From Micrococcales bacterium UBA7472 (GTDB taxonomy: Bacteria; Actinomycetota; Actinomycetes; Actinomycetales; Microbacteriaceae): 12,322 bases of DNA. The notes under the pieces were generated by a model. It made no database searches and was not told the origin of the DNA. It saw only the letters and a program-made list of their open reading frames with translations. A program made the translations under genes and the position numbers. The stretch lies in contig DLOY01000083.1 of the NCBI GenBank assembly GCA_002478545.1, positions 23,712 through 36,033 of the forward strand, in the 5' to 3' direction. Below, piece by piece: positions 1 to 6,618 of this stretch (the first letter of the stretch is position 1; each line of letters starts with the position of its first letter).

Positions 1-239
1 TCAGAGAACAGTTCGTACTATCGAGGACCGCTGCGGTGGCGATTGGTTATCAGCAGGCTTTTGATCAGCTGGATAAAAAGATCTCGTCCGAGGAGGCCCA
101 AGCGCAGACTGCCTCACTAACCTCGCGCTATGCGCGTCGCCAAATGTCATGGTTTAGGCGAGACTCGAGAATTCGTTGGTGCCCACCGGGGGTTGATCGA
201 CTCGACTTCGTGCTTGAGCAAATTAGGCTGGAGCGATGA
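1..239 (+). CDS. miaA: tRNA dimethylallyltransferase, C-terminal fragment (5' end outside window)
   Basis: This is the 3' end of a gene whose reading frame is open from the left edge; the first complete codon is at position 3. MiaA transfers a dimethylallyl group to A37 of tRNAs that read codons beginning with U. The visible 78 residues carry the family's C-terminal signature: AIGYQQAFDQL, then YARRQMSWFRRDSRIRW, the arginine- and tryptophan-rich tail that contacts the anticodon stem. The catalytic and P-loop parts lie upstream of the window. The stop codon overlaps the dapF start (ATGA, four bases), so the two are probably translationally coupled. miaA next to dapF is a common actinobacterial arrangement. 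The identification rests on the C-terminal motif alone but is firm. Confidence 0.93.
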   Translation, partial: REQFVLSRTAAVAIGYQQAFDQLDKKISSEEAQAQTASLTSRYARRQMSWFRRDSRIRWCPPGVDRLDFVLEQIRLER

Positions 240-1108
240 ACCTTTCTTTTGTCAAAGGCCAAGGCACTGGCAATGACTTTGTCTTGATCCACGACCCAAA
301 GGCGGAGCTCAGCCTCAGCGACTCCGAGATTCGGGAGATTTGCGATCGTCACTTTGGCATCGGGGCTGACGGAGTGATTATCGCCACTCACACTGAGGCC
401 TCAGACGAAGTGAGGGACTTGCTGGCCGAAGAGCCTAATGCGACCTGGTTCATGGACTACCGAAACGCTGATGGCTCAAAAGGCGAAATGTGCGGAAATG
501 GCGCCAGAGTCTTCGCTCGTTACCTATTGGACGGCGGGTTTGCTGAGTTGTCGGATGGCAGCACCTTGCCGATTGCCACACGAGCGGGGATCAAGGACAT
601 CACTGCTACGGTGAACGGCTTTGCCGTTGATCTTGGGCGCTGGAAAGTTAAGTCCGATGAAGTGTTGGTTCACGCCGCCGGGCTGTCGGTTCCTCGGCCA
701 GGTCTATACCTGACAATTGGAAACCCTCACGTTGTTGTGACGCTCGCCAGCATTGAAGAACTGGAGGCTTTGGACCTGACCAGGGCGCCAGTTCTCGAGC
801 CAGCCCTTCCGTCGGGAGCAAACGTTGAATTTGTGGTCTTGGATGACCCATTGATCTCAGAGGGTGTGGCCGGCCTCACCATGCGTGTTTTCGAGCGCGG
901 TGTTGGTGAAACGAAGAGTTGCGGAACAGGCATTGCCGCATCAGCCATTGCAATCAGAGAATACGCCGGAAATACCCAGAACTATTGGCGAGTGAGAGTT
1001 CCCGGGGGTCAGGTTGCAGTTCGAATGTTCGCCACCGAAGACGGAGAGCATGCTGGGATCAGTGGCCCAGCGGAGCTCTCGTTTAGTGGAATGTGGCCGT
1101 GTTCCTAA
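236..1108 (+). CDS. dapF: Diaminopimelate epimerase
   Basis: DapF converts LL-diaminopimelate to meso-diaminopimelate in the cytoplasm, for lysine and peptidoglycan synthesis, without a cofactor. The 290-residue protein has the expected length and two-lobed architecture. The N-terminal GQGTGNDF motif and FGIGADG are present. The two catalytic cysteines are Cys86 in GEMCGNGAR and Cys229 in KSCGTGIAAS, and the substrate-binding IGNPHVV segment lies between them. The ATG is preceded by GGAG at 230-233 with short spacing and overlaps the miaA stop, which fixes the start. The 3' end overlaps the convergent methyltransferase gene by 26 bp. All key residues are intact, so the call is secure. Confidence 0.97.
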   Translation: MNLSFVKGQGTGNDFVLIHDPKAELSLSDSEIREICDRHFGIGADGVIIATHTEASDEVRDLLAEEPNATWFMDYRNADGSKGEMCGNGARVFARYLLDGGFAELSDGSTLPIATRAGIKDITATVNGFAVDLGRWKVKSDEVLVHAAGLSVPRPGLYLTIGNPHVVVTLASIEELEALDLTRAPVLEPALPSGANVEFVVLDDPLISEGVAGLTMRVFERGVGETKSCGTGIAASAIAIREYAGNTQNYWRVRVPGGQVAVRMFATEDGEHAGISGPAELSFSGMWPCS

Positions 1109-1700
1109 CCTCGATCACGCGATACCCTTTATCTTGATCCGGGCGAGTGACGGTCATGTTGGGAAACTCAGTGCCAAGCCATTTCTCAAAAGACTCAGCT
1201 CCAAGTTGCTTTTGAACTACTAAGAACGCGCTGGCTCCAGCCTCCAGACGAGGAAGCCAGAACTTCATCAGGTCATGTAGTACTGTCTTACCCACTCTGA
1301 TGGGCGGATTGGACCAGATTCCACTGAATTTCAGGTCAGCAGGTATTTCTTCGGCGGTGACTGGGTGGATATTCGAAAGCTCGGCCCGCGCTGCGTTTTC
1401 GCCAGTTAGTCGCAAACTGCGACGGTTCACATCGAGTGCCCATACCGTGGTCTCCGGTTGCAACTTGGCAATTGAGAGTGAGATTGGTCCCCAGCCACAA
1501 CCGATGTCTAGGACATTTCCGGTTCGTGGAAAGTAGTCGTGCGATCGAAGTAATACTTGAGTTCCCTTGTCGAGCTTTTGGACACTAAACGTCCCCGCTT
1601 CTGACCTGGCGTTGATTTGGATGCCCGCTACCTCAAATTGGATTTCGTGGGACTTCGCCTCAGAGTCTGGGCGTTCACTGAAATAGTGCTCTTGGGGCAT
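1083..1700 (-). CDS. RsmC-like class I SAM-dependent methyltransferase
   Basis: This is a predicted cytoplasmic methyltransferase of 205 residues. SAM-binding motif I is LDIGCGWGPISL at about residues 64-75, an acidic Asp90 ends the next strand (WALDVN), and the catalytic-type motif is SNPPIR at residues 130-135. The NPP[FYIL] motif and the sequence VQKQLGAESFEKWL near the C-terminus match the single-domain form of the RsmC/RlmG family, which methylates a guanine N2 in ribosomal RNA. E. coli RsmC is about 340 residues with an extra N-terminal domain that is missing here, so the exact rRNA target is not proven. It is convergent with dapF (26-bp overlap) and divergent from hflX (34 bp apart). 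The start is ATG with only a weak AGG upstream; a leaderless transcript is possible. Confidence 0.87.
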   Translation of the reverse strand: MPQEHYFSERPDSEAKSHEIQFEVAGIQINARSEAGTFSVQKLDKGTQVLLRSHDYFPRTGNVLDIGCGWGPISLSIAKLQPETTVWALDVNRRSLRLTGENAARAELSNIHPVTAEEIPADLKFSGIWSNPPIRVGKTVLHDLMKFWLPRLEAGASAFLVVQKQLGAESFEKWLGTEFPNMTVTRPDQDKGYRVIEVRNTATFH

Positions 1701-1716
1701 TGAATAAACCTATTAC

Positions 1717-1726
1717 AGCCTAGGGT
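1717..1726. promoter_or_regulatory. Overlapping divergent -10 elements between the methyltransferase gene and hflX
   Basis: The 34-bp divergent spacer holds TAGGGT on the plus strand at 1721-1726, eight nucleotides before the hflX ATG. On the minus strand TAGGCT (1722-1717) overlaps it, and TAGGTT (1712-1707) sits six nucleotides before the methyltransferase ATG. The spacing suggests that one or both transcripts start at or next to the start codon, since neither gene has a good Shine-Dalgarno sequence. Possible -35 matches are poor (TTGAAT at 1700-1705, spacing 15). This is a prediction from motif and spacing only. Confidence 0.4.
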
Positions 1727-1734
1727 TGTGAGTA

Positions 1735-3165
1735 ATGGAAAATGAGTCACTGCTAGATCGAATCCTCAGGCGTGCCGATGCGGCTCCGCAGAATGAGTTT
1801 GATGGAGATCAGCTAGATCTCGAGGCTAGAGAATCCCTGAGAAGGGTAATCGGCCTGAGCACTGAGCTAGAAGACATCAGCGAGGTTGAGTATCGCCAGC
1901 TCAGACTAGAGAAGGTCGTCCTGATCGGGCTGTGGAGTTCGGGTACCCTCACCGACGCTGAAAACTCGCTTCGCGAATTGGCCGCACTCGCTGAAACTGC
2001 TGGAGCCCAGGTCCTAGACGGCATGATTCAACGACGTGCGATGCCGGACTCAACAAGTTTTCTCGGCAAAGGAAAGGCTCAAGAGCTCAAGGATCTAGTC
2101 CGGGCCCTCGGTGCTGACACAGTGATTGCAGATGCGGAGCTCGCTCCATCTCAAAGACGTGCCCTAGAAGACATTGTGAAGGTTAAGGTAATCGACCGTA
2201 CCGCGATTATTCTCGACATCTTTGCCCAGCACGCCAAGTCTCGTGAGGGAAAAGCTCAGGTGGAGCTGGCACAGCTCGAATACTTGCTCCCCAGACTGCG
2301 CGGTTGGGGTGAGTCAATGTCCCGTCAGGCGGGTGGTCAAGCCGCGGGTGGAGTTGGTATCGGATCAAGGGGTCCGGGAGAAACCAAGATTGAACTTGAT
2401 AGGCGACGCATCAACACCAAGATGGCGAAGCTCCGGCGCGAAATTTCCCAGATGAAGCAGGCGCGCGATGTTAAGCGCTCAAAACGCGCGAACTCGGGTG
2501 TTCCGCAGGTAGCAATTGCCGGTTACACCAACGCCGGTAAGTCCTCTCTACTCAACCGCTTGACCAAGGCGGGTGTGCTGGTTGAGAACGCTCTTTTTGC
2601 GACATTGGATCCAACTGTGAGAAAGCACGAGACCGAGGATGGTCGTGAATACACTCTCGCGGACACTGTTGGATTCGTTCGGAACCTCCCACACCAACTA
2701 GTGGAGGCATTTCGCTCCACTCTCGAGGAGATCGCTGACGCCGATTTGATTTTGCATGTTGTTGACGCAACTGATCCGGACCCCTTGGGTCAAATCACGA
2801 CCGTGAGAAATGTCATCGCCGAGGTTGACGCGTCTGCAATTCCAGAACTTGTTGTGTTCAACAAAGCAGACTTGATTAGTGAAGATGATCAGATCAGGCT
2901 TCGCGGACTGATACCCGGATCGCTGCTTGTCAGCGCAAGATCTGGAGAGGGTATCGAGGAACTTGAGCGAGCGATCGCGGCTGGCCTGCCGCAGCCAGAT
3001 CTGAAGTTTGCCGGAGTCATCCCTTACCACAGGGGAGATTTGATTTCGAGGGCTCATCTAGCTGGCAAAGTTCTTGAAACCGAGTACTTGGAACAGGGCA
3101 CACGCGTTGTTGCAATGGTTTCTGCTGACCTCTATGCCGAGCTGGAAGCAGCTAAACAGCTCTAA
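1735..3165 (+). CDS. hflX: GTPase HflX (ribosome-associated)
   Basis: HflX is a translation-factor-type GTPase that binds the 50S subunit and splits stalled or hibernating ribosomes, usually during stress. The 476-residue protein has the N-terminal HflX domain, with the RRAMPDSTSFLGKGK region and the glycine-rich signature GGQAAGGVGIGSRGPGETK at about residues 200-218. A coiled linker (RRRINTKMAKLRREISQMKQ) follows, then the G domain: G1 GYTNAGKSS from residue 263, G2 threonine in ATLDPT, G3 DTVGF at 310-314, and G4 NKAD at 376-379. The ATG at 1735 lacks a clear ribosome-binding site. The 3' end overlaps lexA by 14 bp tail to tail. All nucleotide-binding motifs are intact. Confidence 0.97.
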   Translation: MENESLLDRILRRADAAPQNEFDGDQLDLEARESLRRVIGLSTELEDISEVEYRQLRLEKVVLIGLWSSGTLTDAENSLRELAALAETAGAQVLDGMIQRRAMPDSTSFLGKGKAQELKDLVRALGADTVIADAELAPSQRRALEDIVKVKVIDRTAIILDIFAQHAKSREGKAQVELAQLEYLLPRLRGWGESMSRQAGGQAAGGVGIGSRGPGETKIELDRRRINTKMAKLRREISQMKQARDVKRSKRANSGVPQVAIAGYTNAGKSSLLNRLTKAGVLVENALFATLDPTVRKHETEDGREYTLADTVGFVRNLPHQLVEAFRSTLEEIADADLILHVVDATDPDPLGQITTVRNVIAEVDASAIPELVVFNKADLISEDDQIRLRGLIPGSLLVSARSGEGIEELERAIAAGLPQPDLKFAGVIPYHRGDLISRAHLAGKVLETEYLEQGTRVVAMVSADLYAELEAAKQL

Positions 3166-3772
3166 GAACTGCCACCACTTTGCCAAGGATGACGGCGTGG
3201 TCTCCGAGAATCGGCTCGAAGGCTGAGTTCCGCGGGAGCAGCCAAGTGTGGCCATCGCGCTGTTTGAAGGTCTTTACAGTTGCCTCATCCTCCAGCAGCG
3301 CAGCGACGATGTCACCATTTTCTGCCGACTGCTGTTGCCTGACTACGACCCAGTCACCATCGCAAATGGCAGCGTCAATCATCGACTCTCCGACTACCTT
3401 GAGCAAGAAAAGTTCACCCTGACCAACCAACTGCCTCGGCAGAGCGAATACATCTTCCACGTTTTGGTCTGCTGTGATAGGGCCTCCAGCTGCTATGCGC
3501 CCCACAAGTGGGACCATTGCCGCATCAGCGCGAATGATCTCTCCCGGTGCATCTTCGCCAAGCAGATCGATTGTTCTTGGTCTCCTGGGGTCGCGAGAGA
3601 TAAATCCCAATAGCTCAAGCTTGTTTAGCTGGTGGGAGACGCTCGCTGTGGAAGATAGGCCTACCGACTCTCCAATCTCGCGCATTGATGGAGCGTAGTT
3701 GCGCGTTTCCATTGACTCTCGAATCACGTCGAGAATCTTTTGCTGAACGGAGGTGAGATTGCTCTGGTCCAT
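3152..3772 (-). CDS. lexA: SOS transcriptional repressor LexA
   Basis: LexA represses DNA-damage genes and cleaves itself when stimulated by RecA filaments. The start chosen is ATG at 3772, because GAAAGG lies six nucleotides upstream of it; an in-frame GTG at 3778 would add two residues but abuts the GAAAGG. In the resulting 206 residues, a winged helix-turn-helix spans about 8-65 (YAPSMREIGESVGLSSTASV). The cleavage site Ala95-Gly96 lies in GRIAAGGP, the nucleophile Ser130 in VVGESMID, and the general base Lys167 in ATVKTF. The cleavage-to-Ser-to-Lys spacing matches E. coli LexA. It overlaps convergent hflX by 14 bp and is divergent from the LysM gene. Candidate LexA boxes lie in its own upstream region, so autoregulation is expected. 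Confidence 0.97.
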   Translation of the reverse strand: MDQSNLTSVQQKILDVIRESMETRNYAPSMREIGESVGLSSTASVSHQLNKLELLGFISRDPRRPRTIDLLGEDAPGEIIRADAAMVPLVGRIAAGGPITADQNVEDVFALPRQLVGQGELFLLKVVGESMIDAAICDGDWVVVRQQQSAENGDIVAALLEDEATVKTFKQRDGHTWLLPRNSAFEPILGDHAVILGKVVAVLRAV

Positions 3773-3819
3773 ACCCACCCTTTCAATAAATGTCAGAGGG
3801 TCTTGATTGACTGCTTCTA

Positions 3820-3835
3820 TCGAAACTGTATTCGC
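3820..3835. promoter_or_regulatory. Weak LexA operator candidate in the lexA leader
   Basis: The sequence TCGAAACTGTATTCGC fits the actinobacterial SOS box TCGAAC-N4-GTTCGA with three differences. It lies downstream of the predicted lexA transcription start and about 30 bp, centre to centre, from the stronger box at 3850-3865. That is roughly three helical turns, so cooperative binding is possible. It is the weakest of the three boxes. Confidence 0.4.
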
Positions 3836-3845
3836 TGATCTCTAG

Positions 3846-3873
3846 ATTTTCAAACACATTTTCGAGATGTCAA
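3846..3873 (-). promoter_or_regulatory. lexA promoter
   Basis: On the minus strand a perfect -35 hexamer TTGACA (3873-3868) is followed, 16 bp on, by GAAAAT (3851-3846), a four-of-six match to the -10 consensus. The spacer contains the LexA box at 3850-3865, the arrangement expected for autorepression. The -35 is convincing; the -10 is approximate. Confidence 0.6.
3850..3865. promoter_or_regulatory. LexA operator (SOS box) in the lexA promoter
   Basis: Read on the minus strand this is TCGAAAATGTGTTTGA, ten of twelve positions of the palindrome TCGAAC-N4-GTTCGA. It fills the spacer between the -35 and -10 of the lexA promoter, so bound LexA would block RNA polymerase. The match and placement together make it a credible autoregulatory site. 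Confidence 0.75.
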
Positions 3874-3893
3874 AAGATTTTTAGGAATTTTCC

Positions 3894-3923
3894 TTGCATT
3901 TCAATGGATTACATTCCTAAACT
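3894..3923 (+). promoter_or_regulatory. Candidate promoter of the LysM (DivS-like) gene
   Basis: TTGCAT at 3894-3899 and TAAACT at 3918-3923 are separated by 18 bp and give partial matches to the -35 and -10 consensus. A start near 3930 would put the SOS box at 3923-3938 over the -10 edge and the initiation site, where LexA would repress. This is a motif-based prediction. Confidence 0.45.
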
Positions 3924-3938
3924 AGAACAAATGTTCGA
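3923..3938. promoter_or_regulatory. LexA operator (SOS box) of the LysM gene
   Basis: TAGAACAAATGTTCGA matches eleven of twelve positions of the palindrome TCGAAC-N4-GTTCGA, including the core GAAC-N4-GTTC on both arms. It lies 32 bp upstream of the LysM-gene ATG and overlaps the predicted -10. It is the best SOS box in the window. Confidence 0.82.
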
Positions 3939-3953
3939 AACAAGAATTCGAAC
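3933..3953 (+). repeat. Inverted repeat GTTCGAA-N7-TTCGAAC in the leader of the LysM gene
   Basis: Two perfect 7-bp arms (3933-3939 and 3947-3953) flank a 7-nt loop. The left arm shares bases with the SOS box, and the right arm ends one base before the ribosome-binding site AGAGAGGA. It could be a hairpin at the 5' end of the mRNA, or a second LexA contact with one extra base of spacing. Confidence 0.5.
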
Positions 3954-3970
3954 AGAGAGGAAGCAGAGCA

Positions 3971-4267
3971 ATGTCAAAGGTGAACTCCTATTCCCTGCAG
4001 AATCCCGCCAAGCTAGTGCGCGGTCTGATCATCGTTGGCCTCGCGGTTTCATTTAGCATGGCTGGCATCAACGGGTCGGTTGCGACCAGCGAGCAGCCGG
4101 CCCCTCTCGAATACATCACGGTTGGTTACGGTGAGTCACTCTGGGATCTGGCCGAGGTATTCGCCGAAAACCAAGATCCACGCGACTGGATCGCTCAGGT
4201 TGTTGCGGTGAACGCGTTGAGCTCGACTGCGTTGGAGCCAGGTCAGCGCATCGCCCTTCCTCGCTAG
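3971..4267 (+). CDS. Membrane-anchored LysM protein, YneA/DivS/ChiZ-like SOS cell-division suppressor (predicted)
   Basis: This 98-residue protein has a short basic N-terminus, one hydrophobic segment at about 18-38 (GLIIVGLAVSFSMAGINGSVA), and a C-terminal LysM domain at about 48-97 (YITVGYGESLWDLAEVF through LEPGQRIALP), which should face the cell wall and bind peptidoglycan. Size, layout and divergence from lexA match B. subtilis YneA, corynebacterial DivS and mycobacterial Rv2719c/ChiZ, which delay division after DNA damage. Those proteins share the plan rather than strong sequence identity, so the function is inferred from architecture, neighbourhood and the SOS box. AGAGAGGA precedes the ATG at good spacing. 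hisC follows 23 bp downstream. No catalytic hydrolase domain is visible. Confidence 0.88.
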   Translation: MSKVNSYSLQNPAKLVRGLIIVGLAVSFSMAGINGSVATSEQPAPLEYITVGYGESLWDLAEVFAENQDPRDWIAQVVAVNALSSTALEPGQRIALPR

Positions 4268-4278
4268 CGCCTTTTCGT

Positions 4279-4284
4279 TAGGCT
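4279..4284 (+). promoter_or_regulatory. Candidate -10 element for leaderless hisC transcription
   Basis: TAGGCT lies six nucleotides before the hisC GTG start in the 23-bp gap after the LysM gene. No recognisable -35 and no good Shine-Dalgarno sequence are present. The spacing would allow a transcript beginning at the start codon, giving hisC expression independent of the SOS promoter. Speculative. Confidence 0.3.
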
Positions 4285-4290
4285 TCTCGG

Positions 4291-5361
4291 GTGACAAGCT
4301 TCCGAGACTTACCAATCCGTCGCGATCTTCGCGATCAGGAGCCTTATGGTGCTCCGCAGCTATCCGTCCCCTACCAGTTGAACGTGAACGAAAACACTTT
4401 CGGCATCCCTTCGGTGGTCTCTGAGAGGATCGTTTCCAGAATCAGCGAGGTGGTTCCTAGGCTGAATCGCTACCCCGATCGGGAATTCATGGAGCTACGT
4501 GGTGCACTGGCTAACTTCCTCGGGAATGGGCTGAACGCTCGTAACGTCTGGGCGGCAAATGGGTCGAATGAGATCCTCATGCAAATCTTCCAAGCCTTCG
4601 GGGGACCCGATGCTTCGGCTCTGAGCTTCGGCCCAACGTATTCGATGTATCCCAACATCGCTCGCATATCTTTGACCCCTTATCAGGAGCTCAAGAGGCT
4701 GGATGACTTTGAGTTGACCTCAGATTATGTGGTTTCAGCAATTCAAAACTCCAATCCGAACATTGTGATTTTGTGTAACCCAAATAACCCAACGGGAACC
4801 CCGATTGCAAGAGAGGTAATTGCTGCGGCCTATGACGCCTTTGATGGGATTCTTGTTGTGGATGAGGCCTATGCCGAGTTTGCGAGTGACCTGTCTGCGT
4901 TGAATTTGATCGAGGGTAGGGATCGACTTGTTATCTCGCGCACGATGAGCAAGGCCTTTGCATTTGCAGGTGTTCGCTTGGGTTACCTAGCCGCATCCGA
5001 GGCTGTTGTGGATGCCCTGAGGATTGTGCGACTGCCTTACCACCTGTCTGCCCTTACCCAAGCTGCGGCTCTAGCTGCATTGGAATACTCGGGCCTCATG
5101 CTTGCAAACGTCGAACAAATCAAGATTCAGCGTGATCGCATTGTTAGTGCACTCAGGGACATGGGGCTTCGACCCTACGAATCAGCGGCAAACTTTGTTT
5201 TGTGTGATGGCTTCAAGGATCCAACAACGACTTTCACCAAACTTCTGGACAAAGGTGTCTTGATTCGCAACGTTGGAATCCCTAACACGCTTCGAATCAC
5301 GGCCGGAACCGAGGCCGAGACCGACTTTTTATTGGCTGCATTGAAGCAAACCCTTAGTTAG
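4291..5361 (+). CDS. hisC: Histidinol-phosphate aminotransferase
   Basis: HisC is a PLP-dependent class I/II aminotransferase that converts imidazole-acetol phosphate to L-histidinol phosphate using glutamate. The 356-residue protein shows LNVNENTFG near residue 30, the cofactor-contact motif CNPNNPTGT at 162-170, VVDEAYAEF, and the PLP lysine Lys221 in SRTMSKAFAFAGVRLGY. The C-terminal LRITAGTEAETDFLLAAL contains the conserved substrate-binding arginine. The GTG start has no clear ribosome-binding site, but TAGGCT lies six bases upstream, so a leaderless start is possible. It is followed by hisB, 28 bp on. No hisD precedes it; its upstream neighbour is the SOS-linked LysM gene. Confidence 0.96.
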   Translation: MTSFRDLPIRRDLRDQEPYGAPQLSVPYQLNVNENTFGIPSVVSERIVSRISEVVPRLNRYPDREFMELRGALANFLGNGLNARNVWAANGSNEILMQIFQAFGGPDASALSFGPTYSMYPNIARISLTPYQELKRLDDFELTSDYVVSAIQNSNPNIVILCNPNNPTGTPIAREVIAAAYDAFDGILVVDEAYAEFASDLSALNLIEGRDRLVISRTMSKAFAFAGVRLGYLAASEAVVDALRIVRLPYHLSALTQAAALAALEYSGLMLANVEQIKIQRDRIVSALRDMGLRPYESAANFVLCDGFKDPTTTFTKLLDKGVLIRNVGIPNTLRITAGTEAETDFLLAALKQTLS

Positions 5362-5389
5362 ACTTCTCTTTTCGGGCTAGGAGGCGGTC

Positions 5390-5986
5390 ATGCGCACTGG
5401 AAAAGTGAACCGAGCCACCAGTGAGTCAAGCGTCGAGCTTGAGCTCAATCTGGATGGCACTGGGGTAAGCGAAATCAATACCGGAGTTCCTTTCTATGAC
5501 CACATGTTGACCGCGCTGAGCAAGCACTCGCTGATCGACCTCAAAGTCAAAGCCACTGGAGATGTAGAGATTGATGTTCACCACACCGTGGAGGATGTCG
5601 CGATTGTCTTTGGCCAAGCGCTAAAGCAAGCCCTTGGGGACAAAAAGGGCATTGCTCGTTATGGCGATGCGACGGTGCCGTTAGATGAATCTTTAGCACG
5701 CGCAGTTGTTGACATATCAGGAAGGCCATTCCTGGTTCACTCTGGAGAGCCGGCGGGTTTTGAGTTCCACCTGATTGGTGGTCACTTCACAGGTTCAATG
5801 GTGCGCCACGTTTTTGAGGCGATAACTTTCAACGCCGGCCTGACCGTTCACGTTAATCTTCTGGCTGGGCGTGACCCACACCACATTGCAGAGGCGCAGT
5901 TCAAAGCCTTTGCTCGTGCGTTGCGAAAGGCTGTTGAGCTGGACCCTAGGGTAAGCGGAGTTCCTTCAACCAAGGGCGCTCTTTGA
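5390..5986 (+). CDS. hisB: Imidazoleglycerol-phosphate dehydratase
   Basis: HisB dehydrates imidazole glycerol phosphate to imidazole acetol phosphate. The 198-residue length fits the monofunctional form, without the phosphatase domain fused in E. coli. Metal-binding histidine motifs are visible: FYDHML near residue 37, HHTVED at 64-69, the internal repeat of that fold around GGHFTGSMVRHVFEA, and DPHHIAEAQFKAFARAL from residue 162. A strong ribosome-binding site, AGGAGG, lies just before the ATG at 5390. The stop overlaps the hisH start (TTGA). The enzyme is cytoplasmic; its manganese requirement is known for the family and not shown here. Confidence 0.97.
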   Translation: MRTGKVNRATSESSVELELNLDGTGVSEINTGVPFYDHMLTALSKHSLIDLKVKATGDVEIDVHHTVEDVAIVFGQALKQALGDKKGIARYGDATVPLDESLARAVVDISGRPFLVHSGEPAGFEFHLIGGHFTGSMVRHVFEAITFNAGLTVHVNLLAGRDPHHIAEAQFKAFARALRKAVELDPRVSGVPSTKGAL

Positions 5987-6609
5987 AAAAAGTCGTAGTT
6001 TTCGATTACGGCAGTGGGAATGTGCATTCGGCCTGCCGAGCCCTTGAGAAATCTGGTGCTTCGGTAACTCTGACGGCGGATCGAAAGCAAGCCTTGGAGG
6101 CCGACGGTCTGCTAATCCCTGGCGTTGGTGCATTCTCTGCCGTAATGGAAAAGCTCAACCGAGCCAACGTTGCGAGCTTGTTGGATAGCCGTCTGGCAGC
6201 AGGTCGACCCGTCATGGGAATCTGCGTTGGCATGCAGGTCATGTTTGAAACAGGTCTAGAGCACGGCATTGAAACCGAGGGCTTTGGTCAGTGGCCCGGA
6301 CGCGTGGAAATGCTCAAAGCGCCGACTCTTCCGCATATCGGGTGGTCCCGAGTTGAGTCGGGTGAAAAGTCAGTATTGTTCAACGGAGTTGAGGGAGAGC
6401 GTTTCTACTTCGTGCACTCCTACGGGGTTAGAGAGTGGACATTGGATGTGCAGGCACCTTTTGTCGAGCCAGTGTTGACCTGGTCAGAACATGGAGAAGA
6501 GTTCTTGGCAGCGGTTGAGAATGGTCCGCTGTGCGCAACACAGTTTCACCCAGAGAAGTCTGGATTGGCTGGACTAAAACTTTTGGAAAATTGGATTTCT
6601 AACCTCTAG
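5983..6609 (+). CDS. hisH: Imidazole glycerol phosphate synthase, glutaminase subunit HisH
   Basis: HisH hydrolyses glutamine and channels ammonia to HisF to form imidazole glycerol phosphate and AICAR. The 208-residue protein is a class I glutamine amidotransferase with a complete triad: Cys81 in GICVGMQVMFE, and His189 and Glu191 in TQFHPEKSG. The N-terminus FDYGSGNVHS and the motif IPGVGAFSAVMEKL are typical. The start is TTG, overlapping the hisB stop by four bases, with AAGG a few bases upstream; the overlap indicates translational coupling. The partner gene hisF is not in the window, so it must lie elsewhere in the genome. Confidence 0.95.
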   Translation: MKKVVVFDYGSGNVHSACRALEKSGASVTLTADRKQALEADGLLIPGVGAFSAVMEKLNRANVASLLDSRLAAGRPVMGICVGMQVMFETGLEHGIETEGFGQWPGRVEMLKAPTLPHIGWSRVESGEKSVLFNGVEGERFYFVHSYGVREWTLDVQAPFVEPVLTWSEHGEEFLAAVENGPLCATQFHPEKSGLAGLKLLENWISNL

Positions 6610-6618
6610 GAGATAGTG

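Noticed and set aside
2698..3057. Minus-strand open frame of 119 codons opposite hflX
   Set aside because: No recognisable motif or ribosome-binding site, and it lies entirely within the conserved G domain of hflX.
3139..3162. GAGCTG...CAGCTC inverted repeat at the hflX/lexA overlap as a bidirectional terminator
   Set aside because: Only six pairs with a 12-nt loop and no T-tract on either side; it looks like chance repetition of AGCTG.
5362..5389. Possible terminator or promoter between hisC and hisB
   Set aside because: The 28-bp gap shows a good AGGAGG ribosome-binding site but no stem with a T-run and no convincing promoter; the genes look co-transcribed.
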